From: Phyllostachys edulis
Taxonomy: Eukaryota > Streptophyta > Magnoliopsida > Poales > Poaceae
Direction: 5' to 3'
Length of the DNA: 64,000 bases
Assembly: GCA_036346405.1 (NCBI GenBank)
Contig: CM070546.1
Location: 109,498,826 to 109,562,825, forward strand
The translations under genes and the position numbers were made by a program. Shown here piece after piece: positions 23,841-36,400 of the stretch. Each line of letters starts with the position of its first letter. Position 1 is the first letter of the stretch. Under the pieces are notes generated by a model. That model had not been told where the DNA came from. It saw nothing but the letters and a program-made list of their open reading frames with translations, and did not search any database.

Positions 23841-24284
23841 CCCGTCCCAAACGTCGCGTGCCGCGCTCGGCCAAATGCTCAATCGCACGGTGGCGGACAC
23901 GGCCATACTACCACCAAGCCGACGCGGCCCGCCCCGCGCGCTGTCTCCCTCGTGTCGCCTCGCTCCGCCGTTGGCCAGCACTAGCCTACCACCCCACCAC
24001 TCCGCACATGCAACTCCCACAAATCCAGCAAAAACACCACGATCCCCACGCCCCCACAGCCCACTGCGCAGCACCACCAACACCAAGCACCAACTCCCAA
24101 CCCGAGCCCCGGAACCAGAACCACCCCCCCCCCCCCCCCGGCGCACACGCTTCCCCAAGCAAGCACAGCAGCCGCCTTCCCTCCCCTCCCCTTCCACTCC
24201 TCTCCTCCCTTACTCAGATCAAGAATCACCACCAATTCACCTCCTCCTCCGCTCTACCCCACGGGGAGTCCCACTGCCACCACC
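23841..24284 (+). promoter_or_regulatory. 5' flank and probable 5' UTR of the receptor-like kinase gene
   Basis: The last 150 bp before the start codon are strongly C/T-rich (CCTTCCCTCCCCTCCCC), with a C run at 24124-24139. This is typical of 5' UTRs of GC-rich grass genes. No convincing TATA box was seen. Confidence 0.4.
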
Positions 24285-27200
24285 ATGCCGCCCCGGCGGC
24301 TGTTCTGCGTAGCCGCTCTCCTGCTACTGTGCGCCGCCCTGGCCGCGTCCGAGCCGGACGCCGACAAGGCGACGCTGCTCGACTTCCTCGCGGGGGTGGG
24401 CCGCGGCCGGCCGCGCATCAACTGGGCCTCCTCCCCGCGCGTCTGCGGCAACTGGACCGGGGTCACCTGCAGCGCCGACGGCTCCCGCGTCGTCGCGCTG
24501 CGCCTCCCGGGGCTCGGCCTGTCGGGCCCCGTACCGCTGCGAACGCTCGAGCGACTCACGGCCCTGCAGGTTCTCAGCCTCCGCGCCAACAACCTTTCGG
24601 GTCCCTTCCCCGAGGAGCTCCTCGGTCTCGCCGACCTCACCGAGCTCCACCTCCAGCTCAACGCCTTCTCCGGCGGCGTGCCACCCGGGATCGCTCGCCT
24701 GCGGAGGCTGCAGGTGCTCGACCTCTCGTTTAACGGGTTCAACGGGAGCCTGCCCGGCGCGCTGTCCAACCTCATCCAGCTCGTCGCGCTCAACCTGTCC
24801 AATAATTCGCTCTCCGGCCGTGTCCCGGACCTTGGGCTTCCAGCGCTCCAGCTCTTGAACCTGTCCAACAACCATTTCGACGGCCCCGTGCCAAAATCCT
24901 TGCTGAGGTTCGCGGATGCCGCGTTCGCCGGGAACAATATGAGGCGGCCGGTGCCGGTGTCACCGGCGGTGCCGCTGCCCTCCCTGTCCCCGCCTGCGGC
25001 CGGCGCGCCCGCGAAGAGGCGGGTGCGGCTCAGCGAGGCGGCCGTTCTTGCCATCGTCGTCGGCGGGTGTGTCGCGGTGTTCGCGGTCGTTGCGGTTTTA
25101 CTGATAGCATTTTACAACAGGCGGGGCAGTGAGGAGGTGAGCAGGGTGGTGTCCCGGAAGGGCGGGGAGAAGAAGGGGAGGGGGTCGCCGGAGTCCAAGG
25201 CGGTGACAGGCAAGGCTGGCGACGGCAACCGGCTGGTGTTCTTTGAGGGCCCGGCATTGGCGTTTGATTTGGAGGACCTGCTCCGGGCCTCTGCCGAGGT
25301 TCTTGGGAAGGGTGCGTTCGGTACGGCGTACCGGGCGGTGCTGGAGGACGCGACGACGGTGGTGGTGAAGAGGCTGAAAGAGGTGAGTGCTGGGCGGCGC
25401 GAGTTTGAGCAGCAGATGGAGCTGGTCGGGCGGATTCGGCATGGCAACGTGGCGGAGCTCCGGGCGTACTACTACTCCAAGGACGAGAAGCTGCTTGTGT
25501 ATGATTACTATAGCAGGGGAAGTGTATCCAACATGCTTCATGGTATGGTTCTTGCTCTCGTTCTTGGTGTCACTTTCATCATTTCAATGCTAACTTGCAT
25601 ATTGCAATTTGCTATTGTTTGATAGATGTTATTCTTTGTTAGTTGAACTGTATTCAAGAATGGTATTCAAGAAACGTGTTTTCTAGGATTTAGGAGGCGT
25701 TGCGATTGAAAAGGAAGGTTACTTATAATGTGAGTGATATTGTGATGGCTTGTAGATCTGATGTTGCTTGCCGTTTGGGAAGATGTTAGGGGTTAGATAA
25801 GTTTTAGCGCCACAAAATTTCTGTTGACTTTTATCAGATTGCATGGCGAGTGGACAATTGGCATCGGCTTAGGATAGAAGCAGTGAAGTATAGAAAGGCT
25901 ACCGAACACACTATTGGTTCTGGTTCTTGTTCTTGCCCTTGCCCTGGTTAATGGTTTTTTGTGTAGGCACGGTGTTGCCCTATTTCGATTTTCTGACCTG
26001 AGCACGAGTCCTTTTGACTGGTTTATTTGGAACAACTCTGGTTTGCAGGTTCTCAATATTTGATCATATCGCTCGATATATACTTCTTTTTTACTGTTTA
26101 TAAAAATATCGCAATTTGGCAAAGAAAAGCAATGTTCTTTTACCTTTTATTTCAATTAAGATTATTGTTACATTTTTCTCTCTTGCTGAATATGCCACTG
26201 GGACTTCCATACTTTTCTAAAAAGGTGAACTTTTGTGTTCCATGCTTGCTTCACCAAAAGTAGCATATAGTTCTAATTTCTTCTCCTTGATTTTGGATTA
26301 TCGCCCTATATTAAATTTCCCTGTTTTCATTTAGATCTAGCTGATTGGTTTTATTGAAATGTCCACATCATGCTTAGCTGCCTTCACTTGCAATCTTGCA
26401 TGTGTATTCAAACTGTGAGCAGCCAGTTCAATTCAAGTTCACATGGCATGCTTGGTGTGTAGTCAACTGGTCATGTCAAGGCTAGTATAGTAGCAAGACA
26501 ATCTGTTTTCTTAGTCATCCAATCAGGCTTGGAAATCATGGCATGTTGTCGAAATACCTAATCACCAAAGTCCTGGAATTCAGACATCCTATTGCAATTG
26601 CGTACTCAACATGTTGTAATAATGGCACACTGAGGATATTAGCAAGAAATGGAACTAGAAATGGTGGCAGGCACAGGGAAATGGCAGCAAGCTAATCTTG
26701 TCAAGTTCATTTGGTAAAAGTTTTGAAATGGCTAGCATTGGTGTTCACTATCATGGCCCATCCCTCCATTTCAGTATCATAATCAGGACCAGAGGTAAAC
26801 CACTGCTAGACATTCAGTGCTAATTTGCAATCAAATTAGTTAAGTGTTTGTATCATGATGGAGCACTAGAGCTAATATTAGATGCTGTCAGTCTAGAAAC
26901 AGTTGGTTGTAATTATTTAGGTTTACTAGCCTCATTGGCCAACAGTACCTCTGGTGTAAGTATATATTATGTTATCCAGAGACAAGAGTCAAACATTAAT
27001 TCTGCTGTGAGCTCTTGACAAAAATATAGATAGAATGGTTTTTCTTCATCTGATATGAAATCACTTCACAAGATAAGCCATTTGCATTTGCTGACATCCA
27101 TAATTGAATATGACATGCATATCATATTTTGCCTTTTCCCCCCATGCAGGGAAGAGGGGAGAGGACAGAGCACCTTTGGATTGGGAAACTAGGGTAAGAA

Positions 27201-27802
27201 TAGCCCTGGGAGCAGCAAGAGGGATTGCACACATTCACACCGAGAACAATGGCAAATTTGTTCATGGCAACATCAAAGCCTCGAATGTCTTCCTAAACAG
27301 CCAGCAATATGGCTGTGTCTCCGACCTCGGGTTGGCATCACTGATGAACCCGATCACCGCAAGGTCCCGTTCTCTTGGATACTACGCGCCAGAGGTCACC
27401 GACACAAGGAAAGCATCACACTGTTCAGATGTCTACAGCTTCGGTGTCTTCATACTTGAGCTCCTCACCGGCAAGTCACCCGTTCAGATAATCTGCGGGG
27501 GCAATGAGGTAGTTCACCTGGTCAGGTGGGTGCAGTCCGTTGTCCGGGAGGAGTGGACAGCTGAAGTGTTTGACGGTGAGCTGATGAGGTACCCGAACAT
27601 CGAGGAGGAGATGGTGGAGATGCTCCAGATTGGCATGGCATGCGTCTCAAGGACCCCGGAACGGCGGCCTAAGATGCCGGACGTGGTGAGGATGCTCGAA
27701 GAGGTGCGGAGGAATGACACCGGAACGCGGCCTTCGACGGAGGCCTCAACTCCGGTGGTAGAAGCTCAGAACAAGGCAGAAAGCTCATCTGCAGCTCGCT
27801 GA
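24285..27802 (+). CDS. LRR receptor-like kinase with degenerate catalytic motifs (probable pseudokinase)
   Basis: The coding sequence joins 24285-25542 and 27150-27802 (636 residues). The 1607-bp intron has GT at 25543 and CATGCAG before 27150, and the frame is kept across it (phase 1). A signal peptide is at about 1-21. The LRR N-terminal region at 22-65 has NWASSPRVCGNWTGVTC. About five or six leucine-rich repeats lie at 70-215, then a proline-rich linker. The transmembrane helix is at 251-276, and the kinase-like domain at about 333-605. The glycine loop LGKGAFGTAYR and Lys362 are intact. The catalytic loop has HGN (458-460) instead of HRD, and DLG (478-480) replaces DFG, as in plant 'probable inactive receptor kinases' of the At4g23740 type. 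It should sit in the plasma membrane and signal through partners. No frameshift or stop is seen, so the gene looks intact. The ATG was chosen because it starts the signal peptide. Confidence 0.93.
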
Positions 27803-28274
27803 GCTCATTCATTGGATGCTCGTTAATATTGTTTGTCTTGCAAGGTAGGAGGGCGGGGAATTCTGTGTTTTGACGGTACCGTATGATTCTTTTGTCTGAA
27901 ATTGTAACACAATTGCCATGTGGACATAATCTGCTTTTCCAGCATCTGCTCACTGCTGATCTCTAGCCCTAGGCAAAGAAAAATCAACACATACTAGAAA
28001 TCTCTTCTTCAGGTCTGTTTGAAATACTCCCAAATATTTAGTAACTAAAAAACATGCATAGTTTGTACGCTTGCATTTTGCATAATCACTGTTCTATAGA
28101 GACTCGGGTCTCTCGGATCTGACACGATACACTTTTACTACTGAAGTGGGTACCCATAGTATCCCGGGGAAAAACCCAAAGATGAGGAGCACCGGTTGAT
28201 CGACCCCCCTGGGATGGAACCTGGACGGGCTGGGCGATCGGCCGTTGGACCTAGCCAACAGTGCAGCTGATACG
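27803..28274. other. 3' flank of the kinase gene
   Basis: This contains the likely 3' UTR (no unambiguous polyadenylation signal chosen) and then unremarkable intergenic sequence. Confidence 0.4.
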
Positions 28275-28285
28275 ATACACTTGTG

Positions 28286-28609
28286 AATTTTTTTAAAATA
28301 ATCCTTTTTTATTCCAAAACACAGTAATATACATTTTTTTTTATTTTACAGAAATAATTTTCTGTCACTCCACCGTTGAGCAACTTGGACTAACCGCTCA
28401 ACATTTAAATGACTTGTGCTAGTCGTTCAAGGGTTGAGTGGCAAGTGTACCGTTGAGCGCAGGAGTAGGAGTGTATATCTGTCGCTCGACCGTATACACT
28501 CCTGCGCTCAACGGTTGAGCGATTTGTGCTGAGTAATAGAGGATTATTTCTGTAAAAATTAAAAAACAGTGTATTTCAGAATATAAAATAGATTATTTTA
28601 AAAAAAATC
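28286..28609. mobile_element. Foldback MITE with 11-bp target duplication (MULE-like)
   Basis: The 324-bp element is flanked by exact direct repeats ATACACTTGTG (28275-28285 and 28610-28620). Its ends are inverted (AATTTTTTTAAAATAATC against GATTATTTTAAAAAAAATC). The inversion continues inward to a central palindrome around 28453-28520 (CCGTTGAGCGCAGGAG with CTCCTGCGCTCAACGG). Transcripts would form a long hairpin. A duplication of 9-11 bp fits Mutator-like MITEs; the class is inference. Confidence 0.7.
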
Positions 28610-28620
28610 ATACACTTGTG

Positions 28621-29500
28621 TTATATGCGTGCGAATGCGGTGGCGGTCGAGTGCCTACGCTGCACTTGGTGATCCATGGCCTTTCCGCATGGCGCAGTTA
28701 CGACCCATGGGCTTGATGAGGTGATGGGCAAAGGCCGAAGGGTGCCTGCTCATCTAAATACATTGGGCTTCAAGCCTTCAACTACAAGTCCCTCGTGATT
28801 CTTGGCTGGGGTTCTTGGGGGAGGCAACTCCATTGGCGTGCAACTGTGCAAGTCAATGTTTAACTTGCAAGTGCTAGATGAGTTCGTGCTCTAACTTAAA
28901 AGTCAAGCATCCTAGCTAGCTAGCTGCATGCAGGAACCTGGCAGGCTGGCAGGCACAGGTTCTAAACTAATCCTACCGATCACAAAAGAGTGATGTTTTG
29001 AATATCTACATAGTTTCCAAAACGTAACCTGGACTACTAAATTTTATTGTAATATGATAATAAAACCTAATAAAATCGTAATTTATGAAAGTATTTTTCA
29101 AGACTATGCATATTATTTTTCACATGCCTAATCTAAATATTCATCAAAATATTGATAGATAAAGTTTACAAAGTTTGGCTGCATACATCTAAAAAACGTC
29201 ACTCTTTGGTGATTGTTTTTTTTTCAATTATAGGAAGACACACATGCACGGACACCACACGCACAGGCGAGTGGACTCCCTTACCACACACCTAGAAAGA
29301 CGAAGACCAAGGATAAATTCACGGTCTTACAAAATTTCTACTGAAGTGCACTCGTGTGTGCGTAAAAGTAGGCATCCTGATTTGCATCATTTGTCCACTC
29401 CTTGTCCCATCCAACCGCCCCGCATGCAAAATGTCAAACAAATTTATTTTTTGAGACATAGGCACTTTAGCAGCGTCCTTTTTTAGACAAACTTGTAGTC
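28621..29500. other. Intergenic, no gene seen
   Basis: AT-rich spacer upstream of the GDSL gene without supported features. Confidence 0.4.
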
Positions 29501-29501
29501 C

Positions 29502-29508
29502 TATAATA
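29502..29508 (+). promoter_or_regulatory. Possible TATA box of the GDSL gene
   Basis: TATAATA lies 81 bp upstream of the chosen start codon. This is position-based only. Confidence 0.3.
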
Positions 29509-29588
29509 CCGTGTACGTCGTGTTTGAGTCGCCGGTGCAGGCTAGCTACCCGTGCAGGCCAACAGAACTGAAGCTCCCAGTCACCAGG

Positions 29589-31081
29589 ATGAGCAAGTAC
29601 TTGCTGTGTGCCGTCTCGCTCCTTCTCCTCGCACCGTCGGAACCGGCCGCCGTCTCGGCCTCCCCCTCCGTCGACATCCGGCGCTACCACTCCATCTTCA
29701 GCTTCGGCGACTCCTTCGCCGACACGGGCAACAAGCCGGTCGCCTTCGCTTGGTTCTCCGTCCCCGTCACCGTCATGCGGCCCCCCTACGGCACGACCTT
29801 CTTCGGCCACCCCACGGGACGCACCACCGACGGCCGGCTCGTCCTCGACTTCATCGGTACATACGTGCGCGTGCGCCCGTTTAGCTAGTGTCAACTAAAC
29901 GTAAGGTATTCACCGTTTGATTGCTCTTCTTGCAGCTGAGAACCTGGGCCTGCCGTTTGTCCCGCCTTTCCTAGCGCACAACGGGAGCTTCGGCCGAGGC
30001 GCGAACTTCGCCGTCGCGGGCGCCACCACTCTGGACGCCGATTTCTTCCACGACAGGGATATCCCCGGCGCACCCAGCAAGTTCCCTCTCAACACCAGCT
30101 TAAGCGTGCAGCTGGAGTGGTTCGAGTCGCTAAAGCCCTCGCTGTGCGGCACAACCCAAGGTCACTTAATTCCGCAAAGTTTCATGAATTAACGGAACCC
30201 TTGAGAGGAGGAATTAAGTGCACGCATTATGCGTTAATTGTGCTGCAGAGTGCAAGGAATTCTTTGGTAGATCCCTCTTTTTCGTTGGCGAATTCGGAGT
30301 CAACGACTACCACCTGTCCTTGAAAAAAAGGAGTGTACATCAAGTCAGATCGTTCGTTCCTCGTGTCATCAGGACCATCTCCATGGCCATCGAGGTTGGT
30401 TGTACTGCTTCGTTAATCATGCAACAAACAGCTGCTCTATTATGGGCTCTAGTACTTATCAACAGGATGAAACTATGGTAATCTTTAACAGAGGCTAATC
30501 AAGCACGGATCGACGAGTTTGGTGGTTCCCGGGGTGATTCCGTCGGGATGCTCGCCGCCGATTCTGACGTTGTATGCAGATCACGCCGAGCCGGCAGACT
30601 ACGATCCCCATACAGGGTGCCTGAAAGATGTCAATGAGCTTGGGATTCACCACAATTCGCTACTACAGGACGCCCTGCACAAGCTCCGTGTCAGGCACCC
30701 GGACGTCAGCATCATCTACGCCGATTTCTTCAGCCCCATCATGGAGATGGTGGAGTCGCCTCACAGGTTTGGTGAGTACGTAGTGCTAGTATCAAATAAT
30801 CAATGACGTGCACCGACGTGAAAGTTAATATTCTACAAAAGGCGAGTTCGATCGATGCGTATATGATTGCAATTGCAGGGTTCAGAGAACATATTCTTAC
30901 AGTTTGTTGCGGAGGGCATGGAAGGTACAACTACAACGACAGTGTTTCTTGTGGTGATCCAGATGCAACCGCGTGCAAGGATCCGTCTTCTTCTTTGTAC
31001 TTCGACGGCGTCCATTTGACGGAGGCGGGTTACCGCTACGTCGCCGATGGCTGGTTGAATAGCATAATGTTGGAGATATAA
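29589..31081 (+). CDS. GDSL esterase/lipase, five exons
   Basis: The coding sequence joins 29589-29856, 29936-30160, 30249-30394, 30492-30771 and 30879-31081 (373 residues). All introns are GT-AG and keep the frame. The chosen start gives a signal peptide (SKYLLCAVSLLLLAP). An ATG at 29511 would add 26 residues and spoil it. Block I has FSFGDSFADTGN with the nucleophilic serine, block II GANFAVAGAT, block III FVGEFGVNDY, and block V DGVHLTEAGY with the Asp-x-x-His pair, so the catalytic set is complete. Length and exon pattern fit secreted plant GDSL lipases of the SGNH fold, which hydrolyse ester or acyl substrates in the wall or vacuole. The exact substrate is unknown. The 5' LTR of element B begins 130 bp after the stop, so 3' end formation could be affected. 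Confidence 0.93.
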
Positions 31082-31211
31082 TTTAGACGTAATCACAGAG
31101 ATGATTATATTCCGTTATATTCGTAATTTATTGGATAATATGTTAGTTTGTTCTAAGAATAATATCGTTAATATTTATTATCAAGTATGTGACTTAATTG
31201 TGAAATAATAT

Positions 31212-31948
31212 TGACGATGATATAATAATCCTCATTTTTTATTTATCTATAATTCATATTATAAATAATAATGACGTCTATAACTCTTGAGTATACCCCT
31301 TAACAGCCGTAAAGGAGAAGCTGGGGGTTGTAAGATTTTCTACGATCACCCCATAGTCGTAAGTCTTTCTACGATCAGCCTGTGGTCGTAAGCTCTTGTA
31401 CGACCACCTCCTGGTTGTAAGTTCTTCTACGACCAGTCCCTAATCAACAAGGCTCACAGACATATGGGTCTAGTCGACCAGGAAATCTTTTGTACCATAT
31501 CCAAGGATATGAGCAATCAATTACGCTGTTATTCTCCGAAATAATAGCACGATTTAACCCCCTGTTATGGTGATAACTGCCTACGTGGGAACGTTACTAC
31601 TCCCACAATAACTTCCAGTAACGGCTCCACGATATGGAACATTAAGGCAGCCTTTAGACTGGAGGTACGACGGTGCACTTCAAGGACTGTATAAAAGGTG
31701 GAATCATCAGGACAATCGGGAGAAAAGGAGATCGGAGGAACAATCAGGACACATTACTCTAGTCTTTCTCTTGATCTTGTAATCCAGCATACTCAATACA
31801 TACACACAGGAGTATGGTTGTTATTCTCTGAGGAGAAGGCCCGAACCTATATAAAAATCCCTGTGTTTCCATCTCTGTGTGACTTTGAGTCTACAGGAAC
31901 CCCCGAATCAAACAATCTTTACGTAAGTTCGTTTCTAAAATACCGATA
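31212..31948 (+). mobile_element. 5' LTR of element B
   Basis: It starts TGACGATGATATAATAATCC and ends just before the primer binding site. A TATA box, TATAAAA, is at 31690-31696. It matches the 3' LTR (62078-62500) over its first 425 bp with scattered, mostly C/T, differences, and matches the LTR of element A. Confidence 0.85.
31316..31440. repeat. GGTCGTA/TACGACC hairpin repeats, 5' LTR of B
   Basis: Four units of roughly 29 bp alternate GTCGTAAG and TTCTACGACCA. The two arms are inverted complements, so each unit can form a small hairpin. Confidence 0.7.
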
Positions 31949-31950
31949 GT

Positions 31951-31967
31951 TGGCGCCGACCGTGGCG
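31951..31967 (+). promoter_or_regulatory. Primer binding site of element B
   Basis: TGGCGCCGACCGTGGCG directly follows the LTR. The first eight bases match the complement of the 3' end of plant tRNA-Asp; the rest is diverged. Element A has TGGCGCCGACCTTGGGG. Confidence 0.6.
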
Positions 31968-32015
31968 ATCTTCGAGTCATCAGCTTTCCTTCGTCTTTCC
32001 AATTCTCATGCTCTC

Positions 32016-34416
32016 ATGGTAGGAGAGTGGAACGAGTGGAACTGGTTCGACTTGGCCGATTACGTAGATATCGACATGGATGTCGGTTTCGACTACGAGC
32101 CGAGTGATGCATCATCCGATGGTGATGTCGTCTCCAAAGATCATTCTCCAGGAGACCTTACCACCGATGGAGTTGAGGAGGGATCCTTATCCCCCACAAC
32201 GATACATCCAGATGGGGAACCAGCTTCCTCAGAGGGCAAAGGTCAATCTGACCACATCAAGGACTGTCCCAAGGCAGGTTCAGAGCATGACAAGGATTCT
32301 TCCTTCGAATGTTCAAATCCACCTGAGGCAATCCGACCTGGCGCGACAACTCTTGGAAGTCGTAATTCTAAATCTTCATCAGCACCTGGTGGTTCTCTCT
32401 CTCCGGTAAGCCCCACCAAGGATGCGATCGAACACGCTCTCCCTACGAGTTCGACCATCCCAACGCAGGGCTCACCTACGAACGAAGACGGGTATAATCC
32501 GGAATTCCCCTTCCTAGAGGGGTTTACTCCAAGTCGCCAGGTGGTGTCATTCGACGACTCCTCAAGTGAGGAGGTCTCAAACGCACGTGGAGATCATCAA
32601 CAAGAGGTCTTCGTCCTTCCCTCAGGTAGCAATAACTCTCCTAGAGGCAGGGCTGAGGATGCTTCCCGACGATCACACCCTATGACCGCTCGTGGCAATG
32701 ACAAGGACACCTCCGGCGATGACCAGAGTCAATACTCTGATGAGCGTGTGAGAAATTCTCGAGATCATCGCACTTCACTGAGGCAAGCTCAAGGATCAGG
32801 TATGGATGATTCTGAAATAATCCGACGAAAACAAGTTGCAACCCAGAGAAATTTGCCTGGGCGCACTCAATACCAGTCAGAAGAAGCTCAGGAACTTCAA
32901 CATATCAACGACCTGCTCGAGAACCCATCTCGAGAACTTACCTGGGCACCTGGCTATGACCTCTTCGCTGAAGAGATCGCACAAAAGTTACGACGCACGA
33001 TGAACAAGCTCGAACGTCCTTGTCGATATCACTCTGGAAGTCGTAGTAGTATGACTCCATCAGCTTCCAGTCGCTCGAATAACTCGCCGCATGGAGATCG
33101 ACGCAAATTGCATCGTTCCCCAAACCAGAAAAAGGTTCTTCGAACGACTGAAGATCAAAAAGCTCCTAGGAGAGGTGATCATTCACCACTCCAACCCAGA
33201 GGTCTGCAATAGCAGACAAAATACGAGGAGTATTACCCTCGTAGGATCGAGACTTATCATAAGTCAGATTCACTAATTACCGGGTATCGTCGAGTACAAT
33301 CACCTAACGACCTCAACCCCTCTTTTCTGCAAAGGAGGCGTTACGACGTAATTACCAGATGTCGGGCATTCTCGTCTGACCTCCGAGTAGTTCACTGGCC
33401 GCCACGGTTTCGACCAGGGAACATGGAGAAATTTGATGGGTCTCAAAATCCCATCGAATTCCTTCAGATCTACACGACCGCTGTCCGAGCAACAGCAGGA
33501 GGAGAGCGTGTCATGGCGAATTACCTTCCGACTGTACTCGAAGGGTCCGCTCGATTGTGGTTATTAAACCAACCACTCAAGTCGATCTACTCGTGGCAAC
33601 ATCTCTGCGACCTACTGCTGGCCAATTTCCAGGGCACCTACCATCGCTCCGAGAAGGAGGACGACCTACACAGGATGCGACAAAATGATCACGAAACACT
33701 ACGCCAATTCATCAGGCGTTTCAGTCAGGTTCGCAATTCAATTCTTGAGGTTTCTAACTCATCTGTTATCAGAGCCTTCAAGCAGGGAGTCCGCAATAGA
33801 AGGATCACAGAAGATATCACTTTGAACCCTCCAACTACCATCGCTGAACTCTTCGAGATGGCTGATCGGTACGCAACTGCTGATGAAGCAGTCGAGTGGA
33901 CCAAAATCATCGATCGAGATGATCAGTACATTCAAGAGGCTGGCGAAGGTGGTAAGAAGAAGGATAAAAATGTCAAGAAATCCAAGAACAAGGCAAAGGA
34001 CCAAAAGCCTCAAGCCAGTGGTTCTAAGGAGGTTCTGGCCATAAACGATAAGGAGCCACGAAGTGCCAAGCAATACCCCAATCGAGGCAAAGGTAAGCAC
34101 CCCAAGCGGAAGAATGATAAGCCTAGGTGATGCCCTTTCCATAAAAAGGAAGGATATGACCTTCGCAACTGCCGAGTTTTCCAACGAAAACTCGAGGACT
34201 ACTACAACGGCAAAGGGCCACTTCCTACCCTCGAAGAGGTAGGGCAAGCTAGTGGTCGTGCACAGTCGGACGACAACAAGGAGATGTCGTTTCAAGATCC
34301 CGAACACACCATCGAACACATCTTTGGGGGATCATCGGCATATGAGTCAAAGCGACAGCTTAAGGCGGTCGAACGCGAGGTAAACTACATTGACCATCCT
34401 CTTGTCAATAAGTTAC
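32016..34416 (+). pseudogene. gag of element B (two nonsense codons, 3' end cut by element C)
   Basis: One frame runs from the ATG at 32016 (MVGEWNEWNWFDLADYV) to the insertion of C. Internal stops are TAG at 33210-33212 and TGA at 34128-34130. The first part (about 400 residues) is acidic and serine-rich with no known domain. The retrotransposon gag core follows (FDGSQNPIEFLQIYTTAV, then SARLWLLNQPLKSI, then LRQFIRRFSQVRNSI). A lysine-rich stretch and a zinc-knuckle-like CPFHKKEGYDLRNC come last. Gag packages element RNA. After C the frame resumes exactly with SKWSKVTISF at 46211, which shows the original gag-protease fusion. Confidence 0.85.
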
Positions 34417-36398
34417 TGTGGATATCATGGGGATATGCTCATAATCTTAGGATGATGTTACAATTGGCAATGGCGTTGAAGGTTTGCCGAATCATGTGTT
34501 TTCGGCAAAGTTCAAAGTGTTGTCAAGCAAGTGGCGGTCTGACCAGCCAACGCGGCGGTCTGACCGGCCATGAGTGGCAGTCAGACCGGCATTGGGAAAT
34601 CAGTCAGATCGGCCTTAATGAGATTTTGAGTTTTGAAGCTGGGCCAACAATTGAGGGTGTAGGCAAGAGAGGAGATTCTACTACACTTGGTCTCATAATT
34701 TTTGGAGCTTTCAGGCAAAAGTTCTATTGGTTTGAAAATTCCAGTAGATTTCAAATTTCTAGGGAGGAATCTTGGCTAAGTCCCAGCTAGGCGGTCAGAC
34801 CGGCGTTCAAGTGGCGGTCAAACCGGCCAGTGGGTGGTCAGACCGGCCAGAGTAGCGATCTGACCGGTGTTGACTTATTCATCGGCCAAAAGTGGCGATG
34901 AGTGTTGGGTTAGGTCAAGTTCATGGGTTTCATGGTATATGTGTTGCATGATGCATGTTTTGACTAACGTGAGTCAAGTTGTGAAAAACTTGTTCCCGGA
35001 ATCGATTTCTTTGTCTATTATTGTGCAGATTGCTTGGAGGTCAACGACGAGGATGATCAGGACTAGGCTTGGAAAGCTAAGGTCCAGAACGATCGGGGAT
35101 GCCGGTTGAGGTCAATGTTGTCAAGCATGGCGCAAGAGGGACAAAGGTGACCGAACGGGCAATTCGGTGCGGCGGGTTGGATCAAGCGGCGCAGGGGTCG
35201 GTGCAAGTGCCATGGTGGTTTCGGTGGGAGCCAGATAGGAGAGACTTGCCGACATGATGAGAGTCGTTGGATCAACCTACACGTGGCAAAGCATGGAAGT
35301 GCTTCACGAAGATGGGACTCGGTCTTTGCAAAAAGATCGAGAAGGGATATTTTGGTAATTTTACCAAATACCGCCTTGGTGACCTTTTGCTAACCCACGG
35401 CGCAAGACGGTGCGTGGAGAAGCGGATTAGGTCAAGAGGAGATAAAGACAACGCTTTAAAATGCGTGCGTGTGTGACCCATTTGTGTGTGGTCCTTAACG
35501 GGAGCCCATTAGGGTTCAATCTTCTAGAAGCTCTATGCCTCCACTATAAATAGAGGAGGGAGGTGGCTGCACCCCTTTTTAACCCTTTCATTTGTTTTGA
35601 AACCCTAGTTTGCTTAGGGAGAGGATAGTTGGAGGTTAGGGTTCTAGAGAGTTGGATTTGATTTCGTGCTCATGTATTGAGTCTTTGTCCTCCTTGATGG
35701 AGTGGTTGTAAAGCAATACCATATCAAAATCAATTCAAGGAAAGATTCCTCAAGATGAGTCTATTTGCTTTCCTTCTCTCTATTTGGTGATTTTGAGTCT
35801 TTCTTTGATCCGTGAGTTTTTGCTTGGTTTCTTGCCTTGATCTAACTTGCTGTGACATGTGGGAACCCATCTAGGATCATCTTGATCATCAATCACCCAC
35901 GAGCAAGTCTTTAGATCATATTTCGATTTTGACTCGGTTTTTTAGCACTTTTCGTTCAAACTGAAAAAGATAGGAACTTTGGCATGGATCTACACGATCC
36001 TTGATTGGAATAGGTTTCCAATATCTTAGAGAAGGTGTGTCTCAAATTTGGTAAGGTTTAGCCTTACGGATCAAAAGTTAGATCGATTTGAGTTTTGGTT
36101 TTCGGGTTGATTTCATTGTTCATTGGCCTGGAGGTCTGACCGCCATGTATTGAGAGGTCAAACCGATTTCTAGTTGGAGGTCAGACCGCCCAACTCATTT
36201 AGGTTTTGAATTTCTATGTTTTTTGTCTATTTGCTTCGGGGTTTTGATTGGATTCAATACAAGTCTTCCATTGTGTTTGTATATTGATCTTCATAGTTTT
36301 TATAGCTATTGGAGTGAAAATCGTATTGAATTCGATCAAGGTGAAAAAGAGATCGTGCTCCTATTCACCCCCCCTCTAATCGCCTTTTTGGTCTAACA
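34417..36398 (+). mobile_element. 5' LTR of element C
   Basis: It starts TGTGGATATCATGGGGATAT and ends TTTGGTCTAACA, with TATAAATA at 35545-35552. Palindromic motifs of the CGGTCTGACCG type lie near its start (34535-34870; one perfect copy at 34556-34566, one near 34792) and near its end (36130-36190). Confidence 0.88.
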
Positions 36399-36400
36399 AG

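Noticed and set aside
23772..24197. Minus-strand glycine-rich frame upstream of the kinase gene
   Set aside because: Compositional; it covers the C-rich 5' UTR and has no domain.
24254..25054. 266-residue open frame antisense to the receptor kinase
   Set aside because: High GC content creates long antisense frames; the sense strand has clear signal peptide, LRR and kinase features.
29511..29588. Upstream in-frame ATG of the GDSL gene
   Set aside because: It would place 26 polar residues before a good signal peptide; the start at 29589 fits secreted GDSL lipases better.
31950..32015. Extension of gag of element B upstream to the primer binding site
   Set aside because: There is no ATG before 32016; the extension would start inside the PBS.
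33759..34319. 186-residue minus-strand frame
   Set aside because: Shadow of gag of element B; the sense frame has the gag motifs.
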